In this document: positions 26,909-35,255 of the stretch, one piece after another
Layout: each line of letters opens with the position of its first letter
How positions within the stretch are numbered: position 1 is the stretch's first letter
NCBI RefSeq assembly: GCF_049803835.1
Contig: NZ_JBNAGK010000002.1
Coordinates: forward strand, 445,690 to 509,689
Length of the DNA stretch: 64,000 bases
Source of the DNA: Pacificoceanicola sp049803835
GTDB taxonomy: Bacteria > Pseudomonadota > Alphaproteobacteria > Rhodobacterales > Rhodobacteraceae
Reading direction: 5' to 3'
Notes under the pieces: model-generated
What the model saw: the letters and a program-made list of their open reading frames with translations, nothing else
The model's database searches: none
Told to the model about the DNA's origin: nothing
Position numbers and translations under genes: made by a program

Positions 26909-27474
26909 TGTGGGGACTCCATCAAGGCATGGGCGGCGGTCAGTACCCGCTCCGATGCTCCTTCGACGCCCTGCCCGGCCAGAGCGGCGCGGAGGTAGAC
27001 ACCGTCGATCAGCGCAGACAGGCATTCGGCCACGTCCGCCGGGTTCGCGCAGCGCCCGCGCAGGGCGTGCAGCAGGTTGGAGCGCAGCCGCGACTGGTAG
27101 ACGCGCAAGAGCCGCGCCGCCTCCGCATCGCTCTGCGCAAGGACGTAGAAATTGAGCCATGCGGAGATGGCGGAGGGGCGGAAGCAACTGTCGGCGAAAT
27201 TTGCCCGCACGACGGCTTCGAGCCGCTGCTCCGGCGGAGCGCCGGCAAGCGCCGCGCGCACTTCCACCGCGTATTCTGTCAGGATGTGGCGCATCGCCGC
27301 GAGGAAGATCTGCGACTTTCCGCCGAAATAATGGTGCGCCAGCGCGCTGGACATGCCTGCCCGCTTGGCAATCTGGCCGACAGTCACATCAAGGCTGCCC
27401 GCCTCGCCGATGACATCGACGGTGGCGGCAACAAGCGCGGCGCGGCGTATGGGTTCCTGTCCGATCTTGGGCAT
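26905..27474 (-). CDS. betI: TetR-family choline-responsive repressor
   Basis: A 189-residue TetR-family repressor. The N-terminal HTH includes VTVGQIAKRAGMSSALAHHYFGGKSQIF, matching the BetI HTH, and the start MPKIGQEPIRRAALV is the characteristic BetI N-terminus. It should repress the bet operon until choline is present. A perfect ATTGA-N4-TCAAT palindrome lies 22 bases upstream of the ATG, so autoregulation is likely. The stop overlaps the betC start. Confidence 0.94.
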   Translation of the reverse strand: MPKIGQEPIRRAALVAATVDVIGEAGSLDVTVGQIAKRAGMSSALAHHYFGGKSQIFLAAMRHILTEYAVEVRAALAGAPPEQRLEAVVRANFADSCFRPSAISAWLNFYVLAQSDAEAARLLRVYQSRLRSNLLHALRGRCANPADVAECLSALIDGVYLRAALAGQGVEGASERVLTAAHALMESPQ

Positions 27475-27496
27475 GACTCCTTGGTGCAGGTTTTTG

Positions 27497-27510
27497 ATTG
27501 AGTGGTCAAT
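27497..27510. promoter_or_regulatory. Putative BetI operator
   Basis: ATTGA GTGG TCAAT is a perfect inverted repeat in an A/T-rich setting immediately before betI, closely resembling known BetI boxes (ATTGA...TCAAT core). Confidence 0.7.
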
Positions 27511-27646
27511 AAAAACCATGCGCCGGGTGTCGCCGGAACGGGGCGTCAGGGACAAACACGGGCGGAATTGCCCGGCAACTGGGCGGCCGTCCGGACGGGC
27601 GCATGCGCCGCAGAACCGGTTGGTTGTCCCGCGAGGAAGGTTGGTC

Positions 27647-27844
27647 TCAGCCCGCGATGGTGCCGATCAGCGTGTTCTGCGGCAGCTTCGCTACCTCGAT
27701 CCCCGCATCGGTGCGGCGGATGTTGTAGCCGTAGCCACGCATACGGAATTTCCACTCGGCCTCGGACAGCACCTTCTCGCGCTCGGACAGCAGGAAGGCG
27801 GTGATTTCGGTCATGTCATGGGTGATCTTGTTCTCGGCAAACAT
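27647..27844 (-). CDS. Small conserved-looking protein, unknown function
   Basis: A 65-residue soluble protein (MFAENKITHDMTEITAFLLSE, RMRGYGYNIRRTDAGIEVAKLP). No known domain recognised; predicted helix followed by short strands. Codon third positions are GC-rich, supporting a real gene. It lies between betI and the DMT transporter gene, each with its own spacing of over 100 bases, so it is likely monocistronic. Confidence 0.6.
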   Translation of the reverse strand: MFAENKITHDMTEITAFLLSEREKVLSEAEWKFRMRGYGYNIRRTDAGIEVAKLPQNTLIGTIAG

Positions 27845-27981
27845 CGCATTTCGATCCTTCGGAAGATGGTTTCCATGGGATCACCCTGTTGAGCAAATCG
27901 GGCTCAATTGTGCCGGAACAGCGGATTTTTCGGGAACTGGAAACAGTGCGCACGGGAAAGCGTGACCGTTTCGCCACGCCC

Positions 27982-28884
27982 TCAGGTCTTGGTCTCATGC
28001 ACCGAAGGGGTCACGCGGCGTTTGAGCACTGCTTCGCGCCATGTGATGAAGACCACGGCGGAAACAATAAGCGCCCCGCCCGCGATGACGAAGGGGTCGG
28101 CGGGTTCGGCGAAAAAGGCGGCGCCGATGACCACGGACCAGACCAGTTGCAGGAAGGTGATCGGCTGCGTCACCGTCACCGGCGCTGCGGCAAAGGCGAG
28201 CGTCATGGTGTAATGCCCAGCGGTGGCGAAACAGGCGACACCGAAGAGGATGGCCAGATCGGACCAGGTGGGCCAGACCCAGACGGCGTAGGCCAGCGGG
28301 GCCAGACCGATCGTCACGGTGACGGAGAGCATTCCGACGACGACGGCGGCGCTGACCTCGCCGGAGAAGATCTTGGCCAGCAGGTAGGAGATCGAAAAAG
28401 CGAAAGCGGTGCCAAGCATGGCGATATGCCCGGGGTCGAGTTCCCGGAAGCCGGGCCTGAGAATCAGCAGGGCTCCGCCCAGAGCGGCAACGATGGCCAT
28501 GATCCGGCGCAGCGCGAGGCGTTCGCCCAGGAAGACAACGGCGAGGATCGTCACGTAGACCGGGTTTAGGTAGTTGAGCGCGGTGACTTCGGCGATGGGA
28601 ATGCGGGTCATGGCGTAGAACCACATGGCCACCCCGATGGTGTGAAAGACACCGCGCAGGCCGAACAGCTTCCACAGGCGCGGCGTCATGGGGGCGCTGC
28701 GCAGGGCGGGCCACATCGGGATCAGGAAGATCAGCCCGAGCAGGTAGCGCAGGAAGGCCGATTCCGCTGCCGGGATGCGCCCGCCGAGGGCCTTCACGAG
28801 GGCGGTGACCGCAACGAAGCAGAGCCCCGTGACGACCATCCAGAAAATTCCGACGCCGGGGCGCTGCGCTGTGTCCGTATCCAT
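27982..28884 (-). CDS. EamA/DMT-superfamily transporter
   Basis: A 300-residue inner-membrane protein with ten hydrophobic segments arranged as two EamA repeats (first: FWMVVTGLCFVAVTALVKAL to GGALLILRPGF; second: ATAGHYTMTLAFAAAPVTVTQPITFLQLVWSVVIGAAFF). Members export metabolites or amino acids; the substrate cannot be assigned. The repeat element at 29000-29025 lies in the 157-base gap between it and the LysE-type gene. Confidence 0.9.
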   Translation of the reverse strand: MDTDTAQRPGVGIFWMVVTGLCFVAVTALVKALGGRIPAAESAFLRYLLGLIFLIPMWPALRSAPMTPRLWKLFGLRGVFHTIGVAMWFYAMTRIPIAEVTALNYLNPVYVTILAVVFLGERLALRRIMAIVAALGGALLILRPGFRELDPGHIAMLGTAFAFSISYLLAKIFSGEVSAAVVVGMLSVTVTIGLAPLAYAVWVWPTWSDLAILFGVACFATAGHYTMTLAFAAAPVTVTQPITFLQLVWSVVIGAAFFAEPADPFVIAGGALIVSAVVFITWREAVLKRRVTPSVHETKT

Positions 28885-28999
28885 GAGCGAAGGCTTAGAG
28901 GGTTTGACGGCGAGGGCAAGGGGGTGCGGGGCAAAGCCCCGCCCTACGGCGCGTTGCGCAGTTTATTGCTGTGGCGTGTCGAGAACCGCGGCAAGGTTT

Positions 29000-29025
29000 G
29001 AGTATTTTCAAAGAGAAGAAACAGG
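29000..29025 (+). repeat. Dispersed ATTT/AGAAGAAA element, copy A
   Basis: GAGTATTTTCAAAGAGAAGA plus AACAGG. The reverse complement of the same sequence, with one extra A, is at 55669-55695 (26 of 27 bases). A self-complementary GGGGCAAAGCCCC block sits about 75 bases upstream. Confidence 0.7.
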
Positions 29026-29041
29026 GGACCTGCGCGCCGGG

Positions 29042-29635
29042 TCAGCCGAAGAGCAGTTTGGCGGCGATGGCCCACATGGTCAGGCCGATGATCAGGTCGA
29101 GGATACGCCAGGCCTGCGGCCGTGCGAAGAGCGGGGCGAGGAGGCGGGCGCCGTAACCGAGGGCGAAAAAGAAGGCGAAGGAGGCGGTCATGGCGCCGAG
29201 GGCGAAGCTGAGGCGGTCGTCGTATTGCGCCGAAACCGCGCCGAGAAGGACGACGGTGTCGAGGTAGACATGCGGGTTGAGCCAGGTGAAGGCGAGGCAG
29301 GTGAGGATGGCGGTGCGCAGGCTGCCCGCCTCGGGGCCTGCGGTCAGGGCCTCGCCGCCTTTCCATGCGGCGCGGAGGGTGCGGGCGCCGTACCAGATCA
29401 GGAAGGCGGCGCCGAAGAGGCGCATGGCGGTTTCCAGCCCCGGAATGGCCTTGGTCAGCGCCCCGAAGCCCGCGACCCCGGCGGCGATGAGGAGCGCGTC
29501 GGAGAGGGCGCAGACGAGGACAACGGGGAGCACATGGGCGCGGCGCAGGCCTTGCCGCAGGACAAAGGCGTTCTGCGCACCGATGGCGAGAATGAGGCTG
29601 AGACCGAGCGCGAAGCCCGCGAGGGCGGCGGTCAT
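29042..29635 (-). CDS. LysE/ArgO-type amino-acid exporter
   Basis: A 197-residue inner-membrane protein with six hydrophobic segments. The N-terminal LILAIGAQNAFVLRQGLRRAHV and the FTWLNPHVYLDTVVLLGA motif are characteristic of LysE/ArgO exporters of basic amino acids. The ATG at 29635 overlaps the stop of the upstream STAND gene (ATGA), so the two are translated together, an unusual partnership. Confidence 0.92.
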   Translation of the reverse strand: MTAALAGFALGLSLILAIGAQNAFVLRQGLRRAHVLPVVLVCALSDALLIAAGVAGFGALTKAIPGLETAMRLFGAAFLIWYGARTLRAAWKGGEALTAGPEAGSLRTAILTCLAFTWLNPHVYLDTVVLLGAVSAQYDDRLSFALGAMTASFAFFFALGYGARLLAPLFARPQAWRILDLIIGLTMWAIAAKLLFG

Positions 29636-31845
29636 GCGGGCGGCTCGGAGGGGTATTGGGCGGCTGTGGCTTGCATTTTGGCGAGGTCGAGGCCGTGTTT
29701 CTGGCAGAGGCGTTTTGCGTCCATGAGGTAGTTTCCGACGGTGGAGGTTCGGGCGCGGACCAGCTTGCAGGCGACGAGCCAGGAGGCGGCGTTGAGGAGG
29801 TGCTCGTGTCGCGGGCGGGCGGCGTGGAGTTTGGACCAGAGGTCGTAGGCGTCTTGCAACAGCGGTTCGGCCTTCGCCGGGTGTCCGGATTTCAGAGCGT
29901 AGACACCGACGTTCAGGAGGGAAGATCCCAGCCGGTCATCCTCCGGGTCGAGGACAACGCGGCGGATGTCCAGCGCCTGCCCGGCCAGCGCCGCCGCCTC
30001 CCCGACGCGCCCTTGCAGAGACCGCATCACGGCCTGATTGTTCAGCACCGTTGCCACTTTGTCAGACCTGTCACCCAGATTGGCGCGGTAGAGGTCCAGC
30101 GCCTCCTGCTGCCAGTTGAAGGCCGCTTCCAGATCGCCCTCCCCGGTCTCTTGCACTCGCACCACGCGGACCCAGGCCGCATTGTCGAGTTTGTTTGCAA
30201 GATCGGTGCTGCCAGGACGGTGCGTCCGGCTCAGCGCCAGTGCCTCCGCCAGATGCTCCTCCGCCGCGTCGAAATTGCCGAGGCGGGCTTCGGCGATGCC
30301 GAGGTTGGCGAGGCCGACCGCGTTGTCTCGGTGATCTTCCGGCAGGCGGGCGCGTGTCAGGGAGAGGCTGGCGGTCATCAAGGCGATTTCCCCTGCGTGG
30401 TCGCCTATCTTGCCGAGGTAAACCCCCGCCTGATTGAGCAGGTATTCGAGCGCCGCGCCGCCGGGGGCCTCTCTGCCCTGTGCCATGGGCTCGATGCTGT
30501 CCCAGAGCGCCGTGACATGCGGCAGCAAGTGGGCGCAGAGGGGCCAATTGATCGAGAAGTCAGAGTCGTAGGGAAACACCACCGCCAGCAACTCCACCGC
30601 CGCCGATACCGCCCGGTCCTCGCCCCTTGTCTCCTGCATCGCCCGGAGTGCGGCGGCGGTCATGCGGTGCATAGCGAAGCCGTCCTGCTCCCGGGTCATC
30701 AGGGAGGCCCCGGCCAGCGCGGTGAAGGCCATGCGCAGGCGGGTCTCGTTGTCCGCCAGCGCCGCGTCTTCCGCGTCGATCATCTCCGGGTCGAGAGCGC
30801 GGTGGCGCCCCTCCTTGCCGCCGGTGAACAGCTCCGCCCCCAGCCCCTCCGCGCCCCACCAGGCGCAGATGTCGGCGACCCGGCGGGCGTCCTCGTCCAG
30901 TTTGTCATAACTCAGCGCCACCGCGCCGATGACGCTGTCCGGGTAGTCGGTGTGGAGCGGTGCGGTCTCCAGAACCTCCGCGATGCGCCGCTCCACCGTG
31001 GCGAAGCCGTCATGCCGCGCCAAAGCCCCGGCGACGACCAGCGCCAGCGGCAGGCCGCCCAGAGCCTCGGCCAGCGATTGCGCGCCCTCCGCGTCGTCGC
31101 TCCCGGCTTCGCTCAGCAGCAATTCGACCGCCGGGCTGTCCGGGCCGTCCCAGGGCAGGACCTGCGGGTGAACCTTCGTCCACTGGCCCCAGCCGTCCTT
31201 TTCCCGGGTGGTGACGATGAGATCGGTGCCCTTCTGCGGCATCAGCCCCTTGATGTCGTCATAGCCGTGGACGTTGTCGTAGACCACGAGCCAATGGCCC
31301 TGCGCGGCCATGCGTGCCAGCACCTGCGCGGCGGCGACCTGCGGCGGGATGCCTGCGACAGTCACGCCAAGGTCGTCCGCGGCGGCCAGCAGACCGGTCG
31401 CCAGTTCGCTCGGGTTCTCCGCCACGCACCAGAGCACACCGTCGTATGTCGCGCCGAAGCGTTCGATGTAGAGCCGCGCGAGGGCGGATTTGCCGTAGCC
31501 GCCGTGGCCCTGCACGACGGCGGTGATGGCCGCCTGCCCTTCCGTTTCGAGAGCTGCGCGGAGTTGCTGCACCTCGGGCTCGCGGCCCCGGATCTCGCGG
31601 TGTCTTGGCGGGACGTTGATGTGGTTGGGTGTTTTTGGGGGCTTAGAGGGAGGCGGCGGAGCGGCGGGGTCCGGGACTCGATAGAAGGGGACAGGTTCGA
31701 CGGGTTTGGGCTTCCAGCGGCGGTAAAGCCATTTGAGAGTGGCGTAGATCAGGCCGAGCAAAGGAAGAAGAATTGAGACGACAAATGCCCAATGCTCGCC
31801 CGACCAAACGTTTGGCCCTGCCATGACTTGCTTAATGAAATCCAT
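29632..31845 (-). CDS. Membrane-anchored NB-ARC/TPR STAND ATPase
   Basis: A 737-residue protein. One transmembrane segment (WAFVVSILLPLLGLIYATL, residues ~19-41) is followed by a Pro-rich linker, then an NB-ARC-type P-loop ATPase: Walker A GHGGYGKS (113-120), Walker B HWLVVYDN (184-191), sensor TDLIVTTR (207-214) and the GLPLAL motif (264-269). The C-terminal ~280 residues contain tandem tetratricopeptide repeats (GLANLGIAEARLGNFDAAEEHL, VATVLNNQAVMRSLQGR). No TIR, nuclease or protease effector domain is visible. STAND proteins act as ligand-gated switches in signalling or antiphage defence; which applies is unknown. GGAGG six bases before ATG 31845 sets the start; the stop overlaps the LysE-type gene. 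Confidence 0.85.
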   Translation of the reverse strand: MDFIKQVMAGPNVWSGEHWAFVVSILLPLLGLIYATLKWLYRRWKPKPVEPVPFYRVPDPAAPPPPSKPPKTPNHINVPPRHREIRGREPEVQQLRAALETEGQAAITAVVQGHGGYGKSALARLYIERFGATYDGVLWCVAENPSELATGLLAAADDLGVTVAGIPPQVAAAQVLARMAAQGHWLVVYDNVHGYDDIKGLMPQKGTDLIVTTREKDGWGQWTKVHPQVLPWDGPDSPAVELLLSEAGSDDAEGAQSLAEALGGLPLALVVAGALARHDGFATVERRIAEVLETAPLHTDYPDSVIGAVALSYDKLDEDARRVADICAWWGAEGLGAELFTGGKEGRHRALDPEMIDAEDAALADNETRLRMAFTALAGASLMTREQDGFAMHRMTAAALRAMQETRGEDRAVSAAVELLAVVFPYDSDFSINWPLCAHLLPHVTALWDSIEPMAQGREAPGGAALEYLLNQAGVYLGKIGDHAGEIALMTASLSLTRARLPEDHRDNAVGLANLGIAEARLGNFDAAEEHLAEALALSRTHRPGSTDLANKLDNAAWVRVVRVQETGEGDLEAAFNWQQEALDLYRANLGDRSDKVATVLNNQAVMRSLQGRVGEAAALAGQALDIRRVVLDPEDDRLGSSLLNVGVYALKSGHPAKAEPLLQDAYDLWSKLHAARPRHEHLLNAASWLVACKLVRARTSTVGNYLMDAKRLCQKHGLDLAKMQATAAQYPSEPPA

Positions 31846-31902
31846 TCCGCCCCTCCGACGCCCACCCGCATCACTCAAGCACAAGCCGCCGAACAGATAA
31901 AG

Positions 31903-32649
31903 TCACCCCGGCCCCACCCGGAACAGATAGTCCAGCAGAACGCCCATGCGGAACGGCAGGCGGTCCTTGCGCTCGTGCAGTTGGCGAATGGTGAGGCGGC
32001 GGCGGCGGACCACGGCGCGGGCGATGCGGTAGTCCTGGCGGCGTTTCCAGCGCAGCAGCCGCGCCGGGAGCAGGCGTCTGAGGCCGCGCCAGAGCCAGCC
32101 GAGTTGCAGGAAGGCCAGCGCCTTGAACAGGGTCTTCTGCACGGAGGTCCAGAGCATCCGGCCCAGCGAGACGGCGGCGGAGATGAGCCAGAGCGGCAGC
32201 TTGACGGAGAACAGGATGAGCCAGAGGCCGAGACCGCTGACCGAGAGCGCCAGCGTGCCGAAGAGGATGATCGCCCAGGCCAGCGCCCGTTCGAGACCGG
32301 AGAGGCCGTTGAACCATGCCATCATGGCCGCCTGACGCTGTGCCACGCCGTCGAGGTAGCCGGAGAGCCAGGCCTTGATCTGCCGGAAGAACCGCTTGCC
32401 GAGGACAAGCGGCAGGGCGACGGTCATCAGGTATTTCTTGATGAGTTCGACCTTGAAGAAGGCCGCGCCCTGCGTCTGAAGCCAGACCAGCAGCACCGGC
32501 CATTCGATCAGCCAGAGTTTCTTGGCGAGGATCTTGACCTGGACGAGGATCAACCCGAGGGCGATCAGCACATCCGTGCCGAAATACCAAGTCGCAAGAC
32601 CCGAAAGGCCGATGGCCAAGTTCAGGAGGAGGAGTGCACGCCAGGGCAT
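31903..32649 (-). CDS. Polytopic membrane protein, unknown function
   Basis: A 248-residue protein with an N-terminal hydrophobic pair (LLLLNLAIGLSGLATWYF, VLIALGLILVQVKIL), a central hairpin (WAIILFGTLALSVSGLGLWLILF) and a strongly basic C-terminus (RRLLPARLLRWKRRQDYRIAR, VVRRRR), which should be cytosolic. No family recognised. It lies 57 bases upstream of the STAND gene on the same strand and may be cotranscribed with it and the exporter gene. Confidence 0.7.
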   Translation of the reverse strand: MPWRALLLLNLAIGLSGLATWYFGTDVLIALGLILVQVKILAKKLWLIEWPVLLVWLQTQGAAFFKVELIKKYLMTVALPLVLGKRFFRQIKAWLSGYLDGVAQRQAAMMAWFNGLSGLERALAWAIILFGTLALSVSGLGLWLILFSVKLPLWLISAAVSLGRMLWTSVQKTLFKALAFLQLGWLWRGLRRLLPARLLRWKRRQDYRIARAVVRRRRLTIRQLHERKDRLPFRMGVLLDYLFRVGPG

Positions 32650-32729
32650 GGGCCGGATTTAGCCGCCTTGCAGCGCCGGGGGCAAGCCGGTGCGGATCGG
32701 CGGGGCGGTGTTGCCCCGCCGGACCGGGA

Positions 32730-33404
32730 TCAGGCCTTGCGGCGCAGCAGGCCCACGGCTCCGAGGCCGCCCAGCATCAGCCACAGGCTCGCCGGAAGCG
32801 GCACTGCGCTGGTGGCGGGGAAACTGGTGGCGGTGGGGTTCCAGAGGACCGAGGTCTGCGCCATGTTCCAGGGCAAGGCGTCATTGAAGACGTCGCCGTC
32901 CCAGTTGCCGCTCGGGCGCAGGATATTCCCGCTTCGACCGATCAGCCGCACCATGGGCCCCGTCTGGAAATCCGTGCTGGCGGATGGGGCAAAGTAGAGC
33001 ATCGCATTTGCCGCAATGCCGCCGGTAACCGGGGCGAACACCCCTTCGTTGGCGATAGGATAGTCCTGGCTGTAGGTGTAGGTGAGCGTGTCGAAGAGCG
33101 CCTGTGTCAGGGGCGGATTCTCGAAACTCGAATTGGTTTCGACGAAGGCGAGGTTCTCGATCCGTTGCCAGTCGACGAAAACGAGGTCGGAGGCGCCGAA
33201 TTTCGGCCCCGTCGCGGGATTGGCCAGCAGGCTGTAGTCGATGCCGTTGGCAAAACCGAGCGTCACGCTGGGACCGTCGAGGTTCTGACCGCCCGTCAGG
33301 GTGGAGTAATTTGCCGTGTAGGTTACGGTAAGGGTACCAGCGGATGCCGCGACGCCGAGGCAAGCCAGAACAGCGGCCGCAATGGGCCGGAGTACGCGTG
33401 TCAT
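32730..33404 (-). CDS. Exported protein with VPLPA-CTERM sorting tail
   Basis: A 224-residue protein. An N-terminal signal peptide (IAAAVLACLGVAASAG) and a C-terminal sorting cassette (motif VPLPA, hydrophobic helix SLWLMLGGLGAVGLL, basic end RRKA) identify a PEP-CTERM/VPLPA-CTERM surface protein, expected to be processed by an exosortase. The mature part is Ser/Thr/Asn-rich and beta-like. GGAGAAG precedes ATG 33404. No exosortase gene is in the window. Confidence 0.85.
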   Translation of the reverse strand: MTRVLRPIAAAVLACLGVAASAGTLTVTYTANYSTLTGGQNLDGPSVTLGFANGIDYSLLANPATGPKFGASDLVFVDWQRIENLAFVETNSSFENPPLTQALFDTLTYTYSQDYPIANEGVFAPVTGGIAANAMLYFAPSASTDFQTGPMVRLIGRSGNILRPSGNWDGDVFNDALPWNMAQTSVLWNPTATSFPATSAVPLPASLWLMLGGLGAVGLLRRKA

Positions 33405-33652
33405 GTAAGATCTTCTCCAGTAATTCATCGGCAACGAGGGCCGGATCGCCCGACACCCTGCAGAAAAATCGCACGTCAGACGTGGGCAAGGTAAACCAAT
33501 TTTCCACGCAATTTCAATATCTTTTCAGAGCCGAAGGTGACCCTGCGTCAACTCTCAACCATGGCAAGGGACGTACTATAACAAGACCCGGCAGGGCTGA
33601 GCGCCGGGCCCGTCATCGTGACATCGGATCGGGCAGATCCTGCGCCGCCCCG

Positions 33653-35140
33653 TCAGGACGGCGTCTCGCCGCCCTTCTTGCTCTGCAGCTTGCCGAGGTG
33701 CTTGCCCAGCGAGCCGGGCTTCTTGACCTTGCGATTCTTGTAGGGATTCTTGTCCCCCTGCCCGCGCATGGTCAGGCGGATCGGCGTGCCCGGCATGTCG
33801 AAATCGTCGCGCAGCCCGTTGACGAGGAAGCGCGAGTAGCTGGCGGGCAGCTTGTCCGGCTGCGAGCACATCACCACGAAGCCGGGCGGGCGACTCTTGA
33901 CCTGCGTCATGTAGCGCAGTTTGATCCGGCGGCCATTCGGCGCGGGAGGCGGGTGGCGTTCGATCATCGACTCGAGCCAGCGGTTGAGCTGGCCGGTGGA
34001 GACGCGGCGGTTCCAGACGGCGTAGGCATCCATTACGGCCTGATGCAGCCGGTCGAGCCCCTTGCCGGTGCGGGCGGAGACGGTGACGAGCGGCGCACCG
34101 CGCAGCTGCGGCAACAGGCGCTCGAAACTCTCGCGCAGCTGTTTCATCTTCTCCTGCTTCTCGCTCTCGATGTCCCACTTGTTGACGGCGATGACGACGG
34201 CGCGGCCCTCGCGCTCGGCGAGGTCGGCAATCTTCAGGTCCTGCACTTCGAAGGGGATGGCCGCGTCGAGCAGCACGATCACCACTTCGGCGAACTTGAT
34301 CGCGCGGATTCCGTCAGAGACCGAGAGCTTCTCCAGCTTTTCCTGCACCTTGGCACGCTTGCGCATGCCTGCGGTGTCGAAGATGCGCATCGGCACCCCG
34401 CCCCACTCCTGCGCCACGGAGATGGCGTCGCGGGTGATGCCGGCCTCGGGGCCGGTCAGCAGGCGATCCTCGCCGAGGATCTGGTTGATCAGAGTGGACT
34501 TGCCCGCGTTCGGGCGGCCGACGACGCAGATCTGGAGGGGTTTCTTCTCGGTCGGGACGGGAACGCTGTCGTCACCCGCCTCCGCTTCCTCCTCGGTCAG
34601 GGACACCTCGACGTCAGGAGTTTCCTCCTCCGCCCGTTCCTCGAACGCGTCTGAAAGCGGCAGAAGCTGCGAGTACAGGTCATTGAGCCCCTCGCCATGC
34701 TCGGCGGACAACCGGATCGGCTCGCCAAGACCCAGCGAATACGCCTCGATCACGCCCGCATCAGCGGCGGCGCCTTCGGCCTTGTTGGCGGCGAGGATGA
34801 CGTGTTTGGCCCGCTTGCGCAGGATCTCTGCGAAGACCTGATCGTCAGGCAGCACCCCGGCGCGGGCGTCGATCAGGAAGAGGCAGACATCGGCCATGTC
34901 GACGCCGCGCTCCGTCAGGCGGCGCATGCGGGCGGGCAGGCTGTCGCCGGTCTCGTTTTCAAGGCCCGCCGTGTCGATCACGGTGAAGCGCAGGTCGCCG
35001 AGACGGCCCTCGCCTTCGCGCAGGTCGCGGGTCACGCCGGGCTGGTCGTCGACCAGCGCGAGACGTTTGCCAACGAGGCGATTGAAAAGGGTCGACTTGC
35101 CGACGTTGGGACGCCCGACGATGGCGAGGGAAAAGGACAT
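33653..35140 (-). CDS. der: Ribosome-assembly GTPase Der (EngA)
   Basis: A 495-residue double-GTPase needed for 50S ribosome assembly. The first G1 motif GRPNVGKS is at residues 9-16, the second GRPNAGKS near 208-215, with DTAGLE and DTAGMR switch II motifs and a C-terminal KH-like domain (IKLRYMTQVKSRPPGFVVMCS). An acidic linker of ~20 residues joins the domains. It follows yfgM and bamB in the same orientation, the same order as in E. coli (yfgM-bamB-der). Confidence 0.97.
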   Translation of the reverse strand: MSFSLAIVGRPNVGKSTLFNRLVGKRLALVDDQPGVTRDLREGEGRLGDLRFTVIDTAGLENETGDSLPARMRRLTERGVDMADVCLFLIDARAGVLPDDQVFAEILRKRAKHVILAANKAEGAAADAGVIEAYSLGLGEPIRLSAEHGEGLNDLYSQLLPLSDAFEERAEEETPDVEVSLTEEEAEAGDDSVPVPTEKKPLQICVVGRPNAGKSTLINQILGEDRLLTGPEAGITRDAISVAQEWGGVPMRIFDTAGMRKRAKVQEKLEKLSVSDGIRAIKFAEVVIVLLDAAIPFEVQDLKIADLAEREGRAVVIAVNKWDIESEKQEKMKQLRESFERLLPQLRGAPLVTVSARTGKGLDRLHQAVMDAYAVWNRRVSTGQLNRWLESMIERHPPPAPNGRRIKLRYMTQVKSRPPGFVVMCSQPDKLPASYSRFLVNGLRDDFDMPGTPIRLTMRGQGDKNPYKNRKVKKPGSLGKHLGKLQSKKGGETPS

Positions 35141-35206
35141 GGGACGTGCTCCGCGTTCAAGTCGCGCCGCATACAGGATATTGCAGGGCGTGAAAAGGGG
35201 CGCGAG

Positions 35207-35241
35207 GGTGAGAAGAATTTTAGACTGAAATTCTGCTCACC
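35207..35241 (-). repeat. 35-bp GGTGAGCA palindrome, copy 1 (after bamB)
   Basis: On the minus strand it reads GGTGAGCAGAATTT...AAATTCTTCTCACC: two long arms around a TCAGTC-type centre, 14 bases past the bamB stop. A same-length, similar copy lies at 57160-57194, 19 bases past another minus-strand stop. It likely acts as a 3'-end hairpin. Confidence 0.7.
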
Positions 35242-35255
35242 GTCCGCACCGCGCC

